This document shows, piece after piece, positions 47,914-56,502 of a stretch of DNA of 64,000 nt; position 1 is the first letter of the stretch, and the number at the start of each line of letters is the position of its first letter. Below the pieces are notes generated by a model that did not search any database, was not told where the DNA came from, and saw nothing but the letters and a program-made list of their open reading frames with translations. This DNA comes from Paenisporosarcina sp. HGH0030 (GTDB taxonomy: Bacteria > Bacillota > Bacilli > Bacillales_A > Planococcaceae). Both the position numbers and the translations under genes were made by a program. The stretch is from contig NZ_KE150421.1 in the NCBI RefSeq assembly GCF_000411295.1, positions 871,478-935,477 on the forward strand, read 5' to 3'.

Positions 47914-48588
47914 TTAGCTCATCCTCTCTTTAGCTAACTGAATGATCTGTTGTGCAGCTTCCTGAATGTTTAGATGTGTTGTATCCAAATAAATAGCATC
48001 TACTGCTTGTACAAGTGGAGAAGCTTCACGTTCGCTATCGAATTTGTCACGTGCTTCAATTTCTTCTTTCAACTGGTCGACATTGGATTTAATTCCACGT
48101 TGCTCATTATCCAATTGACGTCTTTTTGCCCGTTCATCGACAGAAGCAGACATGAAGATTTTCAATTCAGCATCAACGAGTACATGAGTACCAATATCTC
48201 GTCCGTCCATCACAACGCCACCATTTTCAGCCATTTTCTGTTGGCGTTTGACCATTTCTTCTCTCAATGCTGCGTGTGCAGAAACAGCAGAAACCAAAGA
48301 AGTCACAACATTTGATCGGATCGCGTCCGAAACGTCTTCGCCATCCAGATAGACAAGTTGTCGATTATATGACGGTTTCAAATCAATTTCAGTATCAAGA
48401 AGGAGTCCTGTTAATTCTTCTTCACTTTCTAAATCTATGTGATGTTCAATTGCTTTATACGTGATTGCTCGATACATGGCTCCTGTATCAATATATGTAT
48501 AACCAAGTTCTTCAGCCGCCAATTTTGCAATTGTACTTTTCCCCGCAGCAGCTGGTCCATCAATCGCAATTTGAATATTGTTTTTCAT
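47914..48588 (-). CDS. cmk: Cytidylate kinase
   Basis: Cmk phosphorylates CMP and dCMP. The P-loop [12 protein letters not shown] is near the start, and the insert of the long bacterial type ([24 protein letters not shown]) is present. The ATG at 48588 follows TAGGAG by 8 bases and gives 224 residues, so the three-codon extension is rejected. It is followed without gap by plsC. Confidence 0.97.
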   Translation of the reverse strand: MKNNIQIAIDGPAAAGKSTIAKLAAEELGYTYIDTGAMYRAITYKAIEHHIDLESEEELTGLLLDTEIDLKPSYNRQLVYLDGEDVSDAIRSNVVTSLVSAVSAHAALREEMVKRQQKMAENGGVVMDGRDIGTHVLVDAELKIFMSASVDERAKRRQLDNEQRGIKSNVDQLKEEIEARDKFDSEREASPLVQAVDAIYLDTTHLNIQEAAQQIIQLAKERMS

Positions 48589-48631
48589 GAAATCCACTCC
48601 TAAACTTTCTCACACATATTGTACCACATGG

Positions 48632-48671
48632 ATAAAAAAAAAAGCCCACGAGAATGAGCTTTGTTGCTTGT
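48632..48671 (-). terminator. Terminator-like hairpin, first copy of a 31-base direct repeat
   Basis: On the minus strand AAAGCTCA pairs with TGGGCTTT (one or two G-U pairs) and a long T-tract follows. The 31 bases at 48641-48671 recur at 48938-48968 with 4 differences. It insulates cmk from transcription out of ypeB. Confidence 0.7.
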
Positions 48672-48750
48672 TGACAAAAGAATATTAATCAATATAAAAG
48701 TATAAAAATTCGCATTCTTATCTCTTGACTCTATCGAAATATATTATGGT

Positions 48751-48872
48751 CGGCTATTTCTTTCGCTTTCCGCGGACGAAACGCTAGCCTCCTCGTCTCA
48801 GCTGTCTATGACAGCTGACCCTGTGGGGTCTAGCTTGTTTCGTTTTTCCGCAGGAGTCTTCAGAAATAGCCG
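48751..48872 (-). repeat. Dispersed palindromic repeat, family A (full copy)
   Basis: CGGCTATTTC at the left and GAAATAGCCG at the right are perfect 10-base inverted ends. Inside, CGCTTTCCGCGGACGAAA and GTTTCGTTTTTCCGCAGGAG mirror each other imperfectly, and CAGCTGTC/GACAGCTG forms a central hairpin. The GTCCGCGGAAAG and GAGGAGGCTAGC blocks (minus strand) are shared with the copies at 12842 and 29476. No ORF of note lies inside. Confidence 0.8.
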
Positions 48873-48937
48873 AACATGTTACTACTAAAATAATATGAAG
48901 AGATACGCAAACAGAAGCGAAATCTGTTGGAGTCTGA

Positions 48938-48968
48938 AAAGCCCACGGGAGTATGCTTTGTTGCTTGT
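48938..48968 (-). repeat. Second copy of the 31-base direct repeat
   Basis: 27 of 31 bases match 48641-48671. The hairpin is weaker here (AAAGC/GCTTT only) with a T4 tail. It lies 60 bases past the ypeB stop and is probably the degraded original or copied ypeB terminator. Repeat A lies between the two copies. Confidence 0.65.
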
Positions 48969-49028
48969 ATATTAAAAATCTGCGAAAGGATTTCTAATCA
49001 ATCTCTCACGAGGGATTTCACATAATGA

Positions 49029-50318
49029 TTAATATAATATCTCGGATTTTAACACTTCATGTGTCTCCGTATCAATCAATATGCGGAATGTGTGACTTTG
49101 TGTATCTGTGTCTTTTAGAAGGATTAATTCATAGCAAAGTCTTTGTTGAAGTGTTTCATTTTCCGTATAGGCCAGTCGTTCTTTTTCAATTGTCACCTGT
49201 TCAGTGAAATAATCATCCCATTTTATCGGAATTTGTTTTTGGTCAGGCAACGTTTCCTTTTGAATATATTCCATCGTGTTCACACCAAGAATTTCACCAT
49301 CATCTTTCGCCAATTTCATTTGAATGGCATCAGCATAAATCCGAGCTTTATTTGTTGGATTCAACCTTACAAAAACAACATGCCAGACGAGATGATTTTC
49401 ACGTGTTTCCACTAGTTCAACATCATCAAATCCAAATGACTTGACAGCTCTCTCAGCTTTTTCTTTGATTTGTTCTGGGGGAATGCGATCTTTTCCAATT
49501 GGACGTTCAATTAACAAAGATAGTAAATGTCCACCTTTTTTGGTGTAATCCGTGTAACCAGTTCGAATCCCTTCGTTAAATTGAATATGATAGAAAGGAT
49601 ATGCAGCTCCTTTTTTACTCGACGTGGTCACTAATTTTGCATTTTTAAACTTCGGAAACATTTCTTTCATCGTTTTTTCAACATATTGCTTTGTTACTGG
49701 TTTATCCACAATAGACTTTAACTCTTTTTTCTTAAGGTCGTCTGATTCACTTGCAGTTAAAGGGAAGTCACTTTCGGAATAACCTTTTACCGTACTGGAT
49801 AAAGCTGTCCATTTTTTTGAAGGCTTCTCTGCTTTGACGTCTTTTTGCCACTTTTGGAAAGATTGTTGACTTGCTAGCAATTCCGTTGAGGCATTTTGCC
49901 ATTCGTAGGAAAACTCATCCAAATTTTTTGCTACATTATTTGTCACTTTTAACCATTGCTCTTCAGGTACTTTATCCTCACTTTTTAGTTTTGCATAATC
50001 ACCGAGGCGTCCGAGGTAATTCATCCATTCATTTGAAAAATCCCTATCGAGTGGTAGTGAAGCAATGTCGTCTTTTATTTCGGAAGATAGTCTCCAGATA
50101 TCTTCAAGTGGTTCTGCTTGTGCGGCTTTGTCACTGAAGACGGTTGCACTTTGAATAGATTTTTGCAGCTCACTCATTTTTTCTGAAGCATCCGTCATTC
50201 GACTTGTATATTGATTCCGAAGGTTATTTTGCAAATCTTGTTCGTTTTGTTTGGAGTTATATAAAAATACACCCATAACAATCAAGGCAAGAGCTAATAT
50301 ACTTGATAAAATCTTCAT
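49029..50318 (-). CDS. ypeB: YpeB, SleB partner protein in germination
   Basis: YpeB is needed for SleB assembly or stability in the spore. It has one N-terminal membrane anchor (about 5-24), a helical coiled region to about 190, and C-terminal PepSY-type repeats (about 215-425), with strand patterns such as AYPFYHIQFNEG and HLVWHVVFVRLN. The ATG at 50318 follows GAGGAGG by 6 bases and gives 429 residues. It lies 11 bases after sleB as the second gene of the operon. Confidence 0.94.
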   Translation of the reverse strand: MKILSSILALALIVMGVFLYNSKQNEQDLQNNLRNQYTSRMTDASEKMSELQKSIQSATVFSDKAAQAEPLEDIWRLSSEIKDDIASLPLDRDFSNEWMNYLGRLGDYAKLKSEDKVPEEQWLKVTNNVAKNLDEFSYEWQNASTELLASQQSFQKWQKDVKAEKPSKKWTALSSTVKGYSESDFPLTASESDDLKKKELKSIVDKPVTKQYVEKTMKEMFPKFKNAKLVTTSSKKGAAYPFYHIQFNEGIRTGYTDYTKKGGHLLSLLIERPIGKDRIPPEQIKEKAERAVKSFGFDDVELVETRENHLVWHVVFVRLNPTNKARIYADAIQMKLAKDDGEILGVNTMEYIQKETLPDQKQIPIKWDDYFTEQVTIEKERLAYTENETLQQRLCYELILLKDTDTQSHTFRILIDTETHEVLKSEILY

Positions 50319-50329
50319 GTCTTTCCTCC

Positions 50330-51127
50330 TCACTCACAGAATATATGTTTTCCTATTGTTTTGATTTGCGGACGAGACCAAATCCAATCACTTGTTGCAG
50401 TGTCTGGATTGAAATAATAAAGTGCATTTTCAGTAGGATCCCAACCATTCAATGCATCTAGTACAGCTTCTTTAGCGCGTGCATTTGGAGTCAACCATAT
50501 TTGACCATCAGCAACTGCGGTAAATGCCCTAGGCTGAAAGATTACCCCACTTACAGTATTCGGAAACTTGGGATCTTCCACACGATTTAAAATTACTGCT
50601 GCAACAGCAACTTGCCCCTCGTATGGTTCTCCCCGTGATTCACCATAAACAGCATTGGCCATAAGCTGTAAATCTTGTTCAGAATATTTAGCTGGTAATT
50701 GTACCTGCTCAGGTTTTTTAGCTCCTTGATTCGTCCCTTTCTTAACCTGTTGTTCTAAAGGAATATTGCCGTAGTGAGTAAATTGATTTCCTTTATTTAT
50801 TTGATCTTTTACATACTTTTTATGATAGGTGGACTCTTTTGCTAGCCTCGATTTGGTTTTTTGCCCTGCCACACCGTCAACTGGCAAGCCAAACTTCTCT
50901 TGAAAATTACGTAGTGCCCAGTAAGTACCGTAGCCGAATTTTCCGTCTATCTTATTTTTGTAGAAACCGATATATTGTAATCGTGCTTGCAATTCTAATA
51001 CATCATCTCCGTAAGCACCCATTTCAATCACTTGATCCGAAAAGGCTTCTGATTGCTGGGGTGCGCTGACCGATAATGTCAGCATACATAAAGTGATAAA
51101 CCAAATTAACCATTTGTTTTTTCGCAT
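50330..51127 (-). CDS. sleB: SleB, spore cortex-lytic enzyme
   Basis: SleB is a lytic transglycosylase that cuts muramic-lactam cortex at germination. It has a signal peptide (about 1-28, WLIWFITLCMLTLSVSAPQQSEA), a peptidoglycan-binding domain (about 32-92) and a Hydrolase_2 catalytic domain (about 155-265) with ANAVYGESRGEPYEGQVAVAAVILNR and its catalytic glutamate. The ATG at 51127 follows AAGGAG by 7 bases. It has a sigma-G promoter immediately upstream, consistent with forespore expression. The length is 265 residues. Confidence 0.96.
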   Translation of the reverse strand: MRKNKWLIWFITLCMLTLSVSAPQQSEAFSDQVIEMGAYGDDVLELQARLQYIGFYKNKIDGKFGYGTYWALRNFQEKFGLPVDGVAGQKTKSRLAKESTYHKKYVKDQINKGNQFTHYGNIPLEQQVKKGTNQGAKKPEQVQLPAKYSEQDLQLMANAVYGESRGEPYEGQVAVAAVILNRVEDPKFPNTVSGVIFQPRAFTAVADGQIWLTPNARAKEAVLDALNGWDPTENALYYFNPDTATSDWIWSRPQIKTIGKHIFCE

Positions 51128-51138
51128 ACACATTCTCC

Positions 51139-51175
51139 TTTTTCTTAGAATGAGGAATCATGCGTTTTTTATACA
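51139..51175 (-). promoter_or_regulatory. Sigma-G promoter of sleB-ypeB
   Basis: TGTATA (51175-51170) and CATTCTA (51152-51146) on the minus strand are 17 bases apart, close to the sigma-G consensus. The predicted start near 51139 leaves a leader of little more than the ribosome binding site. The -35 overlaps the tail of the prsW terminator. Confidence 0.65.
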
Positions 51176-51203
51176 AAAAAAAACCAATTTATTAAAATTG
51201 GTT
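51176..51203 (-). terminator. prsW terminator
   Basis: AAACCAATTT pairs with AAATTGGTTT around TATTA-type sequence, and a run of T follows on the minus strand. It touches the prsW stop codon. Confidence 0.85.
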
Positions 51204-51890
51204 TCACAAACTTTCACTTATATCTTCTTGTTTATTAAAATGTTGAACCGTTAATAAATGCGCTTTTTTTACTTTTGCTAAACATAACCACCATAAAAAC
51301 AACATGAACGGAATCATGAAATACATGGAAATCGATTTAATTGATAGTATCCCGTTATAGACCATATGCAAGCACAAAGGTGCCAGCAAAGCGATAAACA
51401 AAAGAGGCTTGGAAGATTCACTTAAAGCAAATTTTGCACGTCCCAGATAATATCCCATTACCACTCCAAAAATAGCATGACTTGAAACCGGCAATAACGC
51501 TCGCAAAAAAGCGGTATCCAATCCAAAAGTAAATATGTAAAGAATATTTTCAACCGTAGCAAAACCAAGTGATACACTAGCACCGTATAATATCCCGTCA
51601 TACGGGTCATCAAATTCAACGTGCTGGTAAATGGCCATAACCAAAACGAGCCACTTAAAAAACTCCTCTAATAAACTGGTGAATAATACGTTTCGTATAA
51701 ACATTGATTGAAAAATATGTTCAACTTCAAACACATGTTGTATGAAGAGAATAGGAAACGTTAAAATAGCACCATAGATAAATGTATGAAACAATGTACG
51801 AGAAGGCTCTGATGAAATTTGGTTACGCAAATAAAAATAACTGAATAACGCAAGCCCTGGAGCGATTGCGACAGATAATAATAGTATCAA
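51204..51890 (-). CDS. prsW: PrsW family intramembrane protease
   Basis: PrsW is the membrane protease that begins cleavage of the anti-sigma factor RsiW in B. subtilis under envelope stress. About eight hydrophobic segments are visible, with the EEFFKW (EExxK) active-site motif near residue 68 and HAIFGVVMGYYLG near 140. The length is 228 residues. The start is a TTG with GGGAGG 10 bases upstream. Whether its target here is RsiW, RsiX or another is not shown by the sequence. Its position next to sleB is as in B. subtilis. Confidence 0.9.
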   Translation of the reverse strand: MILLLSVAIAPGLALFSYFYLRNQISSEPSRTLFHTFIYGAILTFPILFIQHVFEVEHIFQSMFIRNVLFTSLLEEFFKWLVLVMAIYQHVEFDDPYDGILYGASVSLGFATVENILYIFTFGLDTAFLRALLPVSSHAIFGVVMGYYLGRAKFALSESSKPLLFIALLAPLCLHMVYNGILSIKSISMYFMIPFMLFLWWLCLAKVKKAHLLTVQHFNKQEDISESL

Positions 51891-51919
51891 GTTGCTCTCG
51901 CCTCCCTTTTATTGGTTTA

Positions 51920-51928
51920 ATTATATCA
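51920..51928 (-). promoter_or_regulatory. Extended -10 promoter of prsW
   Basis: TGATATAAT on the minus strand is a perfect extended -10. It lies 30 bases upstream of the prsW start. No good -35 is present. Confidence 0.6.
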
Positions 51929-51967
51929 TTCTTATGTCAGTTGTTGGATGGATGGAGGTAGTAAGAA

Positions 51968-52939
51968 ATGAAAAAAATAGTTGTTATTCATACTGGTGGA
52001 ACGATTTCCATGCATGTTCAAGATGAATCTGGGGCGGTAGTTCCTGGCGATTCCAATCCGTTAACTGCTGAAATCGATAAATTGAAGGAATATGCCGATA
52101 TTCATGAAATTGAAGCATTTAATTACCCATCACCACATATGACCCCGACAGAAATGTTAAAACTGAAACAAATTATTGATCTGCAATCGACAGAAAATCA
52201 TGTAGATGGCTTCGTCATTACACATGGGACAGATACTCTGGAAGAAACAGCTTATTTTCTAGATCTCACTGTAAAAAGCAATATTCCGATTATCTTGACA
52301 GGTGCCATGCGTTCTTCAAATGAAATTGGTGCAGATGGCGTTTATAATCTGTTATCAGCAGTACGGGTAGCGATTACTGCAGACGCAAATGGCAAAGGAG
52401 TTCTGGTTGTTATGAATGATGAAATCCATACAGCCCAGAACGTAACAAAAACATCAACAAGTAACGTATCAACATTCCAAAGTCCTCAATATGGACCAAT
52501 CGGACTCATTTCAAAAACGACTATTCATTTTCATCATACACCCAACTCGCGTGAATCATTTGAAGTGGATGACGTGTCACCAAAAGTAGCATTACTTAAA
52601 ATCTATGCTGGCATGGATGCAGACTTGCTGATGCATGTTGCAAATTCGGGCTATAGCGGAGTTGTTTTGGAAGGATTGGGGCAAGGAAACGTTCCGCCTG
52701 CAATTATACCCGCTATTAAACAACTTATTCTGCAAAAGATTCCCGTTGTTTTGGTTTCCAGATGTTACAACGGCATTGCGCAGCCCGTGTATGGTTATGT
52801 AGGTGGAGGGAAAATGCTAGAAGAAATGGGCGTGTTATTTGCACATGGACTCAGTGGTCAGAAAGCACGAATTAAACTGTTGATAGCGCTATCTGATGCT
52901 CGATGCTCACAATCCCTTCAAACCATTTTTGAATATTAA
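51968..52939 (+). CDS. ansA: L-asparaginase (type I, cytoplasmic)
   Basis: AnsA hydrolyses asparagine to aspartate and ammonia. Both threonine motifs are intact: IHTGGTIS (residues 7-14) and HGTDTLEETAYFLDL (near 86). The lack of a signal peptide and the C-terminal LSGQKARIKLLIAL fit the type I group. The length is 323 residues. GGAGG lies before the ATG. It is transcribed alone between divergent prsW and convergent ypdA. B. subtilis keeps ansA elsewhere, so this is a local difference. Confidence 0.95.
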   Translation: MKKIVVIHTGGTISMHVQDESGAVVPGDSNPLTAEIDKLKEYADIHEIEAFNYPSPHMTPTEMLKLKQIIDLQSTENHVDGFVITHGTDTLEETAYFLDLTVKSNIPIILTGAMRSSNEIGADGVYNLLSAVRVAITADANGKGVLVVMNDEIHTAQNVTKTSTSNVSTFQSPQYGPIGLISKTTIHFHHTPNSRESFEVDDVSPKVALLKIYAGMDADLLMHVANSGYSGVVLEGLGQGNVPPAIIPAIKQLILQKIPVVLVSRCYNGIAQPVYGYVGGGKMLEEMGVLFAHGLSGQKARIKLLIALSDARCSQSLQTIFEY

Positions 52940-52972
52940 TTTTCCTTTTGAACACTTTTAATTCTACATAAG

Positions 52973-53006
52973 AAAAAGCTGCTGACCACTCAGCAGCTTT
53001 TTTTTG
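52973..53006 (+). terminator. Bidirectional terminator between ansA and ypdA
   Basis: AAAAAGCTGCTGA and its complement (TCAGCAGCTTTTT) flank CCAC, with T8 after it. The ypdA stop codon lies within the stem. Confidence 0.92.
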
Positions 53007-53961
53007 ATTTGATCGCGTCCGCAATTAACTCGCCGTGAAAGCGACCATTTTCAATGAAAATTTCATTTGCATTATTTCCTGCCGCTAAAACACCAGCAAT
53101 ATACAAGTTTTCAATATTGGACTCCATCGTCAATTCATTTAACAATGGTCTGCCGGAAGCTTCGTCAATATGCACACCCATTTGGCGCAGGAAGTCATGA
53201 TCCGGATGATACCCAATCATAGCAAAAACGAAATCATTTTTAAGGGTGATGACTTGATCTGGTTTGCGTATCCGTACTTCTTCTTGTCCAATTTCTTCAA
53301 CGTGTGAATCAAATAGCATGGTGATTTCACCACTGCGAACCAAGCCATCAAATTCAGGCAGTATCCACGGTTTCACGCTACTTGAATAAGTACTACCCCT
53401 ATATACGACAGTTACTCTGGCCCCTGCTTTATTTAACTCTAAAGCTGCATCAATACTCGAATTTTTACCCCCTATAACCACTACATCGGTATCAAAATAA
53501 GGATGACCTTCCTTGAAGTAATGGCTTACTTTCGGTAACTCTTCTCCTGGTATACCAAGAAAATTCGGGTGGTCATAATATCCGGTTGCAATCACTACAT
53601 GTTCAGTTTTATAGGTAGATTTTGTTGTATATACTTCAAACATATTTTTGATTTTCTCAACTCGTTGAACCGTTTCGAATTTGCGGACGTGTAATTTTTT
53701 CATTTTTACCACTTCGCGGTAATAAACAAGTGCCTGATTTCGTTTTGGTTTACGTCCTTCAATAATGAACGGTACATCCCCGATTGACAGTTTTTCACTT
53801 GTACTAAAAAAAGTTTGATGAGTAGGGTACTTATAAATCGCTTCCACGACATTCCCTTTTTCAATTATGACGGGTGAAAGCCCGATATTTTGTAAAGATA
53901 TTGCAGCTGCGAGACCACAAGGACCCCCACCTACAATGATTGCATCTACTTTCTCCATCAT
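52990..53961 (-). CDS. ypdA: Bacillithiol disulfide reductase YpdA (Bdr)
   Basis: YpdA is a flavoprotein that reduces oxidised bacillithiol with NADPH. The FAD motif GGGPCGLAAA (residues 11-20) includes the conserved cysteine following GGGP, and a second nucleotide-binding motif VVIGGKNSSIDAALEL lies mid-protein. YIAGVLAAGNNANEIFIENGR is the C-terminal FAD contact. The length is 323 residues. AGAGGAAG precedes the ATG. With bshA in the same window it supports a bacillithiol-using cell. Confidence 0.94.
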   Translation of the reverse strand: MMEKVDAIIVGGGPCGLAAAISLQNIGLSPVIIEKGNVVEAIYKYPTHQTFFSTSEKLSIGDVPFIIEGRKPKRNQALVYYREVVKMKKLHVRKFETVQRVEKIKNMFEVYTTKSTYKTEHVVIATGYYDHPNFLGIPGEELPKVSHYFKEGHPYFDTDVVVIGGKNSSIDAALELNKAGARVTVVYRGSTYSSSVKPWILPEFDGLVRSGEITMLFDSHVEEIGQEEVRIRKPDQVITLKNDFVFAMIGYHPDHDFLRQMGVHIDEASGRPLLNELTMESNIENLYIAGVLAAGNNANEIFIENGRFHGELIADAIKSKKSC

Positions 53962-54258
53962 TTTACACTTCCTCTATATAAAAATCTCCTATCTAATGAT
54001 TGGAGAACTAACTGTACAATACAACTAATTGGCATCGTTTTTTCCTCAATCCAATAATCCCATACACTGATGCTTGGTCCGAGAATATTATGATTCATGC
54101 AACAAGTTCTGCACTGATCGCTCATCAAAATATAGAAATGCCTGCAAAATATCCTGTTGAATTTGTGAAACTCAATTTTCAGCATGCTGATTAAACGGTC
54201 TGGAAGATTCTTTTTTTAACAATTATTGTAAACGTCGTGTATGTGCTGCGAGAACATT

Positions 54259-55023
54259 TTAAAAATCTTTATTTTTAATGGTCAAGATGTGGCATTCTGC
54301 AGGTGCACCCAATCTGAGAGGGATAAAAGTTGTACCGAAGCCATTACTGATTAAAGTAAATTCATCTCGACCTTTTATCAACTCACCTTTTTGGTAATAT
54401 CCCCATTTTCCTAATCGAATCTGTCCTCCATGAGTATGACCAGCCAATAACACGTCAGAATTGTAACGGTCTTTTACTTTATGAAAGACAAACGGAGTGT
54501 GTGAAACAAAGACAATCGGGTCTTCTTCAGGTACCTTGGCAAAACTTTTACTAATGTTCGCTCTTCCAGAAGATACATCCTCTATGCCAACAATCCAGAT
54601 ATGATGAGCATTCGTTTTTACGCAGACTGCTTCATTTTCTAAAATTATTCCACCCACATTTTGAATATATTTTCGGATATGGTGTTCTCCCACTTCACGG
54701 TCATTATTACCCCAAACGTAATAAATAGGACCGATTTTAGCCAGTTGTTTAATATTGTCTTCAATTTGCCCTAAAGGTACACCACTTTCCGCCAGATCTC
54801 CACCTATAATCACTGCATGTATATCTGTTCCGACTTCCTCAACTAAATGATTCGTTATTTTCCTTCGATGAATATCGGAAATGAAAAACAGGCGGAATGG
54901 ATGCTCATCCTTATAACTGGATATGTCAATTTGCTGGTGACGTATATTCGTCTCAAAAGCTTTTTTCACCATAATCAATGGTATACATAAAGTAAAGCCT
55001 ATAATTGTTGCCAAATAACGCAT
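54259..55023 (-). CDS. ypbG: YpbG-like metallophosphoesterase
   Basis: This is a calcineurin-type phosphoesterase with an N-terminal membrane anchor (about 3-20). The metal motifs are in order: SDIH (DxH), GGDLAESG, GNNDREV (GNHD variant with Asn for His), VSHTP, and GHTHGGQ. The length is 254 residues. The substrate is unknown; relatives act on phospholipid or nucleotide phosphates. GAGGTG lies before the ATG. The gene order matches B. subtilis ypbG. Confidence 0.88.
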   Translation of the reverse strand: MRYLATIIGFTLCIPLIMVKKAFETNIRHQQIDISSYKDEHPFRLFFISDIHRRKITNHLVEEVGTDIHAVIIGGDLAESGVPLGQIEDNIKQLAKIGPIYYVWGNNDREVGEHHIRKYIQNVGGIILENEAVCVKTNAHHIWIVGIEDVSSGRANISKSFAKVPEEDPIVFVSHTPFVFHKVKDRYNSDVLLAGHTHGGQIRLGKWGYYQKGELIKGRDEFTLISNGFGTTFIPLRLGAPAECHILTIKNKDF

Positions 55024-55044
55024 GTATTCACCTCTGAATCAAAA

Positions 55045-55076
55045 TAAAAAGAGGAGGGTTTCCCCTTCCCCTTACT
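55045..55076 (-). terminator. Possible terminator after the CBS gene
   Basis: On the minus strand a G-rich arm (AGGGGAAGGGG) and CCCTCCTC can pair around AAA, followed by TTTTTATTTT. The stem is imperfect. Confidence 0.5.
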
Positions 55077-55097
55077 TGTATGAAAGTTGTATTTCGA

Positions 55098-55727
55098 TCA
55101 ATCTTCTTCCATATGCAATACGCGGAATCCAGAACGGTCAAGTTCTTTCAAGAATTTTTGTACATTATCACGTTTCTCGATTTTCAACACGATACGTCTC
55201 AATAATTTGTCTGATTCATCAAATGTAACTAATGAAATCACAGATTCATGGAACTTTTGAATAATGTCTCCTACGCGGGCTATCTGTCCCTCTGTCTCTA
55301 CAGACGTAAATGTTATGCGAACGCCAGGACTATCCATTCCAAAAGCACTTCTGAATTGATCCATGATATCAAATCGAGTGACAAGACCTAAAAAGCGATT
55401 TTCTTCCACTACCGCTATAATTGGAAAGTCATTTAGTTGAAGTAGAGAATCTTCAAAAACGTCATCAATGGATAAATAGATTTCCGATCTTGTCACAACG
55501 TCCATTAAAGACGTGCTTGCAAGAAAATCTTCTTTGTTTAAACCACTGTAATAAAATGCACGGTAAACAATATATCGATTTAAAATACCTTTATAATGGC
55601 CATTTTCCAATACTGGCAATGCATCGATTTGATTTTTTTCCAATATGTCCAGTGCCGCTTGCACCGACTCTGATGTTTGAATTGAAATACATTTTTCCTT
55701 TGGAATCATTACACTTTTCGCAAACAT
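55098..55727 (-). CDS. Tandem CBS domain protein
   Basis: This 209-residue protein has two CBS domains (about 6-60 and 75-130; MDVVTRSEIYLSIDDVFEDSLLQL and IIAVVEENRFLGLVTRFDIMDQF) and a C-terminal ACT-like part (about 138-205). CBS pairs sense adenine nucleotides or c-di-AMP; the layout resembles AcuB. I cannot say what it regulates. GAGGTGAC precedes the ATG. It lies upstream of ypbG and has no clear B. subtilis counterpart in this place. Confidence 0.85.
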   Translation of the reverse strand: MFAKSVMIPKEKCISIQTSESVQAALDILEKNQIDALPVLENGHYKGILNRYIVYRAFYYSGLNKEDFLASTSLMDVVTRSEIYLSIDDVFEDSLLQLNDFPIIAVVEENRFLGLVTRFDIMDQFRSAFGMDSPGVRITFTSVETEGQIARVGDIIQKFHESVISLVTFDESDKLLRRIVLKIEKRDNVQKFLKELDRSGFRVLHMEED

Positions 55728-55802
55728 GCTGTCACCTCAATCTATATTGATTATTAACCTATTCTACAAAACTCACTCTTATCCTCTTTATAATACAAAA
55801 AT

Positions 55803-56429
55803 TTATGGAAGAATCAATGTTTGCCCAGTTGAAATCGAGTCTGATGAAAGTCCATTTGCAGATTTGATTTTTTCGACGGCATCTGGTGAATTGTAATAAT
55901 TCATGGCAATTCGGTAAAGTGTTTCACCTGGTTTAACGACATGTGTCTTGGAATCTGAGGATTGTTCTTCATCCTGTGTTGTGTCAGTCTCTTCTTCAAC
56001 TTCTTCGGTTTCTGTTACTACTTCTTCTGGTGTTTCTTCTTTGGTTTGTTGTTCAGTTGTTGAAGATTCTTCCGCATTCTCCTTTTCAGTGTTTTCTTCA
56101 GCAGACGCTTCTGACTCAGTGTTTTGAGAATCTTCTTCACTTGCTACATCTTCTTCATTTTGTTCATATTTGACTTGGCTATCGTCTTGAACTGTTGTTT
56201 CATTCGCATTCGGCTCATAAAATGCAAAAACATAGATCAGAAATGAAACAGGTATCAGAATAAAGAATAAGAACAGGATGGGTAACAATAAATTGCGTTT
56301 TTCTTTCTTCTTTTTAGGATCAACATTCGTTGAACGTCTGGAAGCACGTGTATTGGGTTTTTCATCACCATTTAATTGTATGGGTTTACGATGTTCTTCA
56401 ATTTTATTTTGATAATCATCTTTATTCAT
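55803..56429 (-). CDS. ypbE: YpbE-like LysM membrane protein
   Basis: A 208-residue protein with a basic cytoplasmic tail (about 1-45), one membrane segment (about 48-70), a very acidic Glu/Ser/Thr linker (about 73-160) and a C-terminal LysM domain (HVVKPGETLYRIAMNYY, 165-208) that would bind peptidoglycan. It follows recQ by about 70 bases on the same strand, as in B. subtilis. The linker is low complexity. Its cell-wall role is inferred. Confidence 0.9.
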   Translation of the reverse strand: MNKDDYQNKIEEHRKPIQLNGDEKPNTRASRRSTNVDPKKKKEKRNLLLPILFLFFILIPVSFLIYVFAFYEPNANETTVQDDSQVKYEQNEEDVASEEDSQNTESEASAEENTEKENAEESSTTEQQTKEETPEEVVTETEEVEEETDTTQDEEQSSDSKTHVVKPGETLYRIAMNYYNSPDAVEKIKSANGLSSDSISTGQTLILP

Positions 56430-56502
56430 AGCTGTAAACTCCTATTCTACTTTTCATCTTTATTTATTATGACGAAATTTGGAGAAAAAGTAAAATAAAC
56501 CT

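Noticed and set aside
53958-54185. 75-codon minus-strand frame rich in cysteine upstream of ypdA
   Set aside because: No ribosome site before any start, no recognisable family; it may be a relic, but I cannot support it as a gene.
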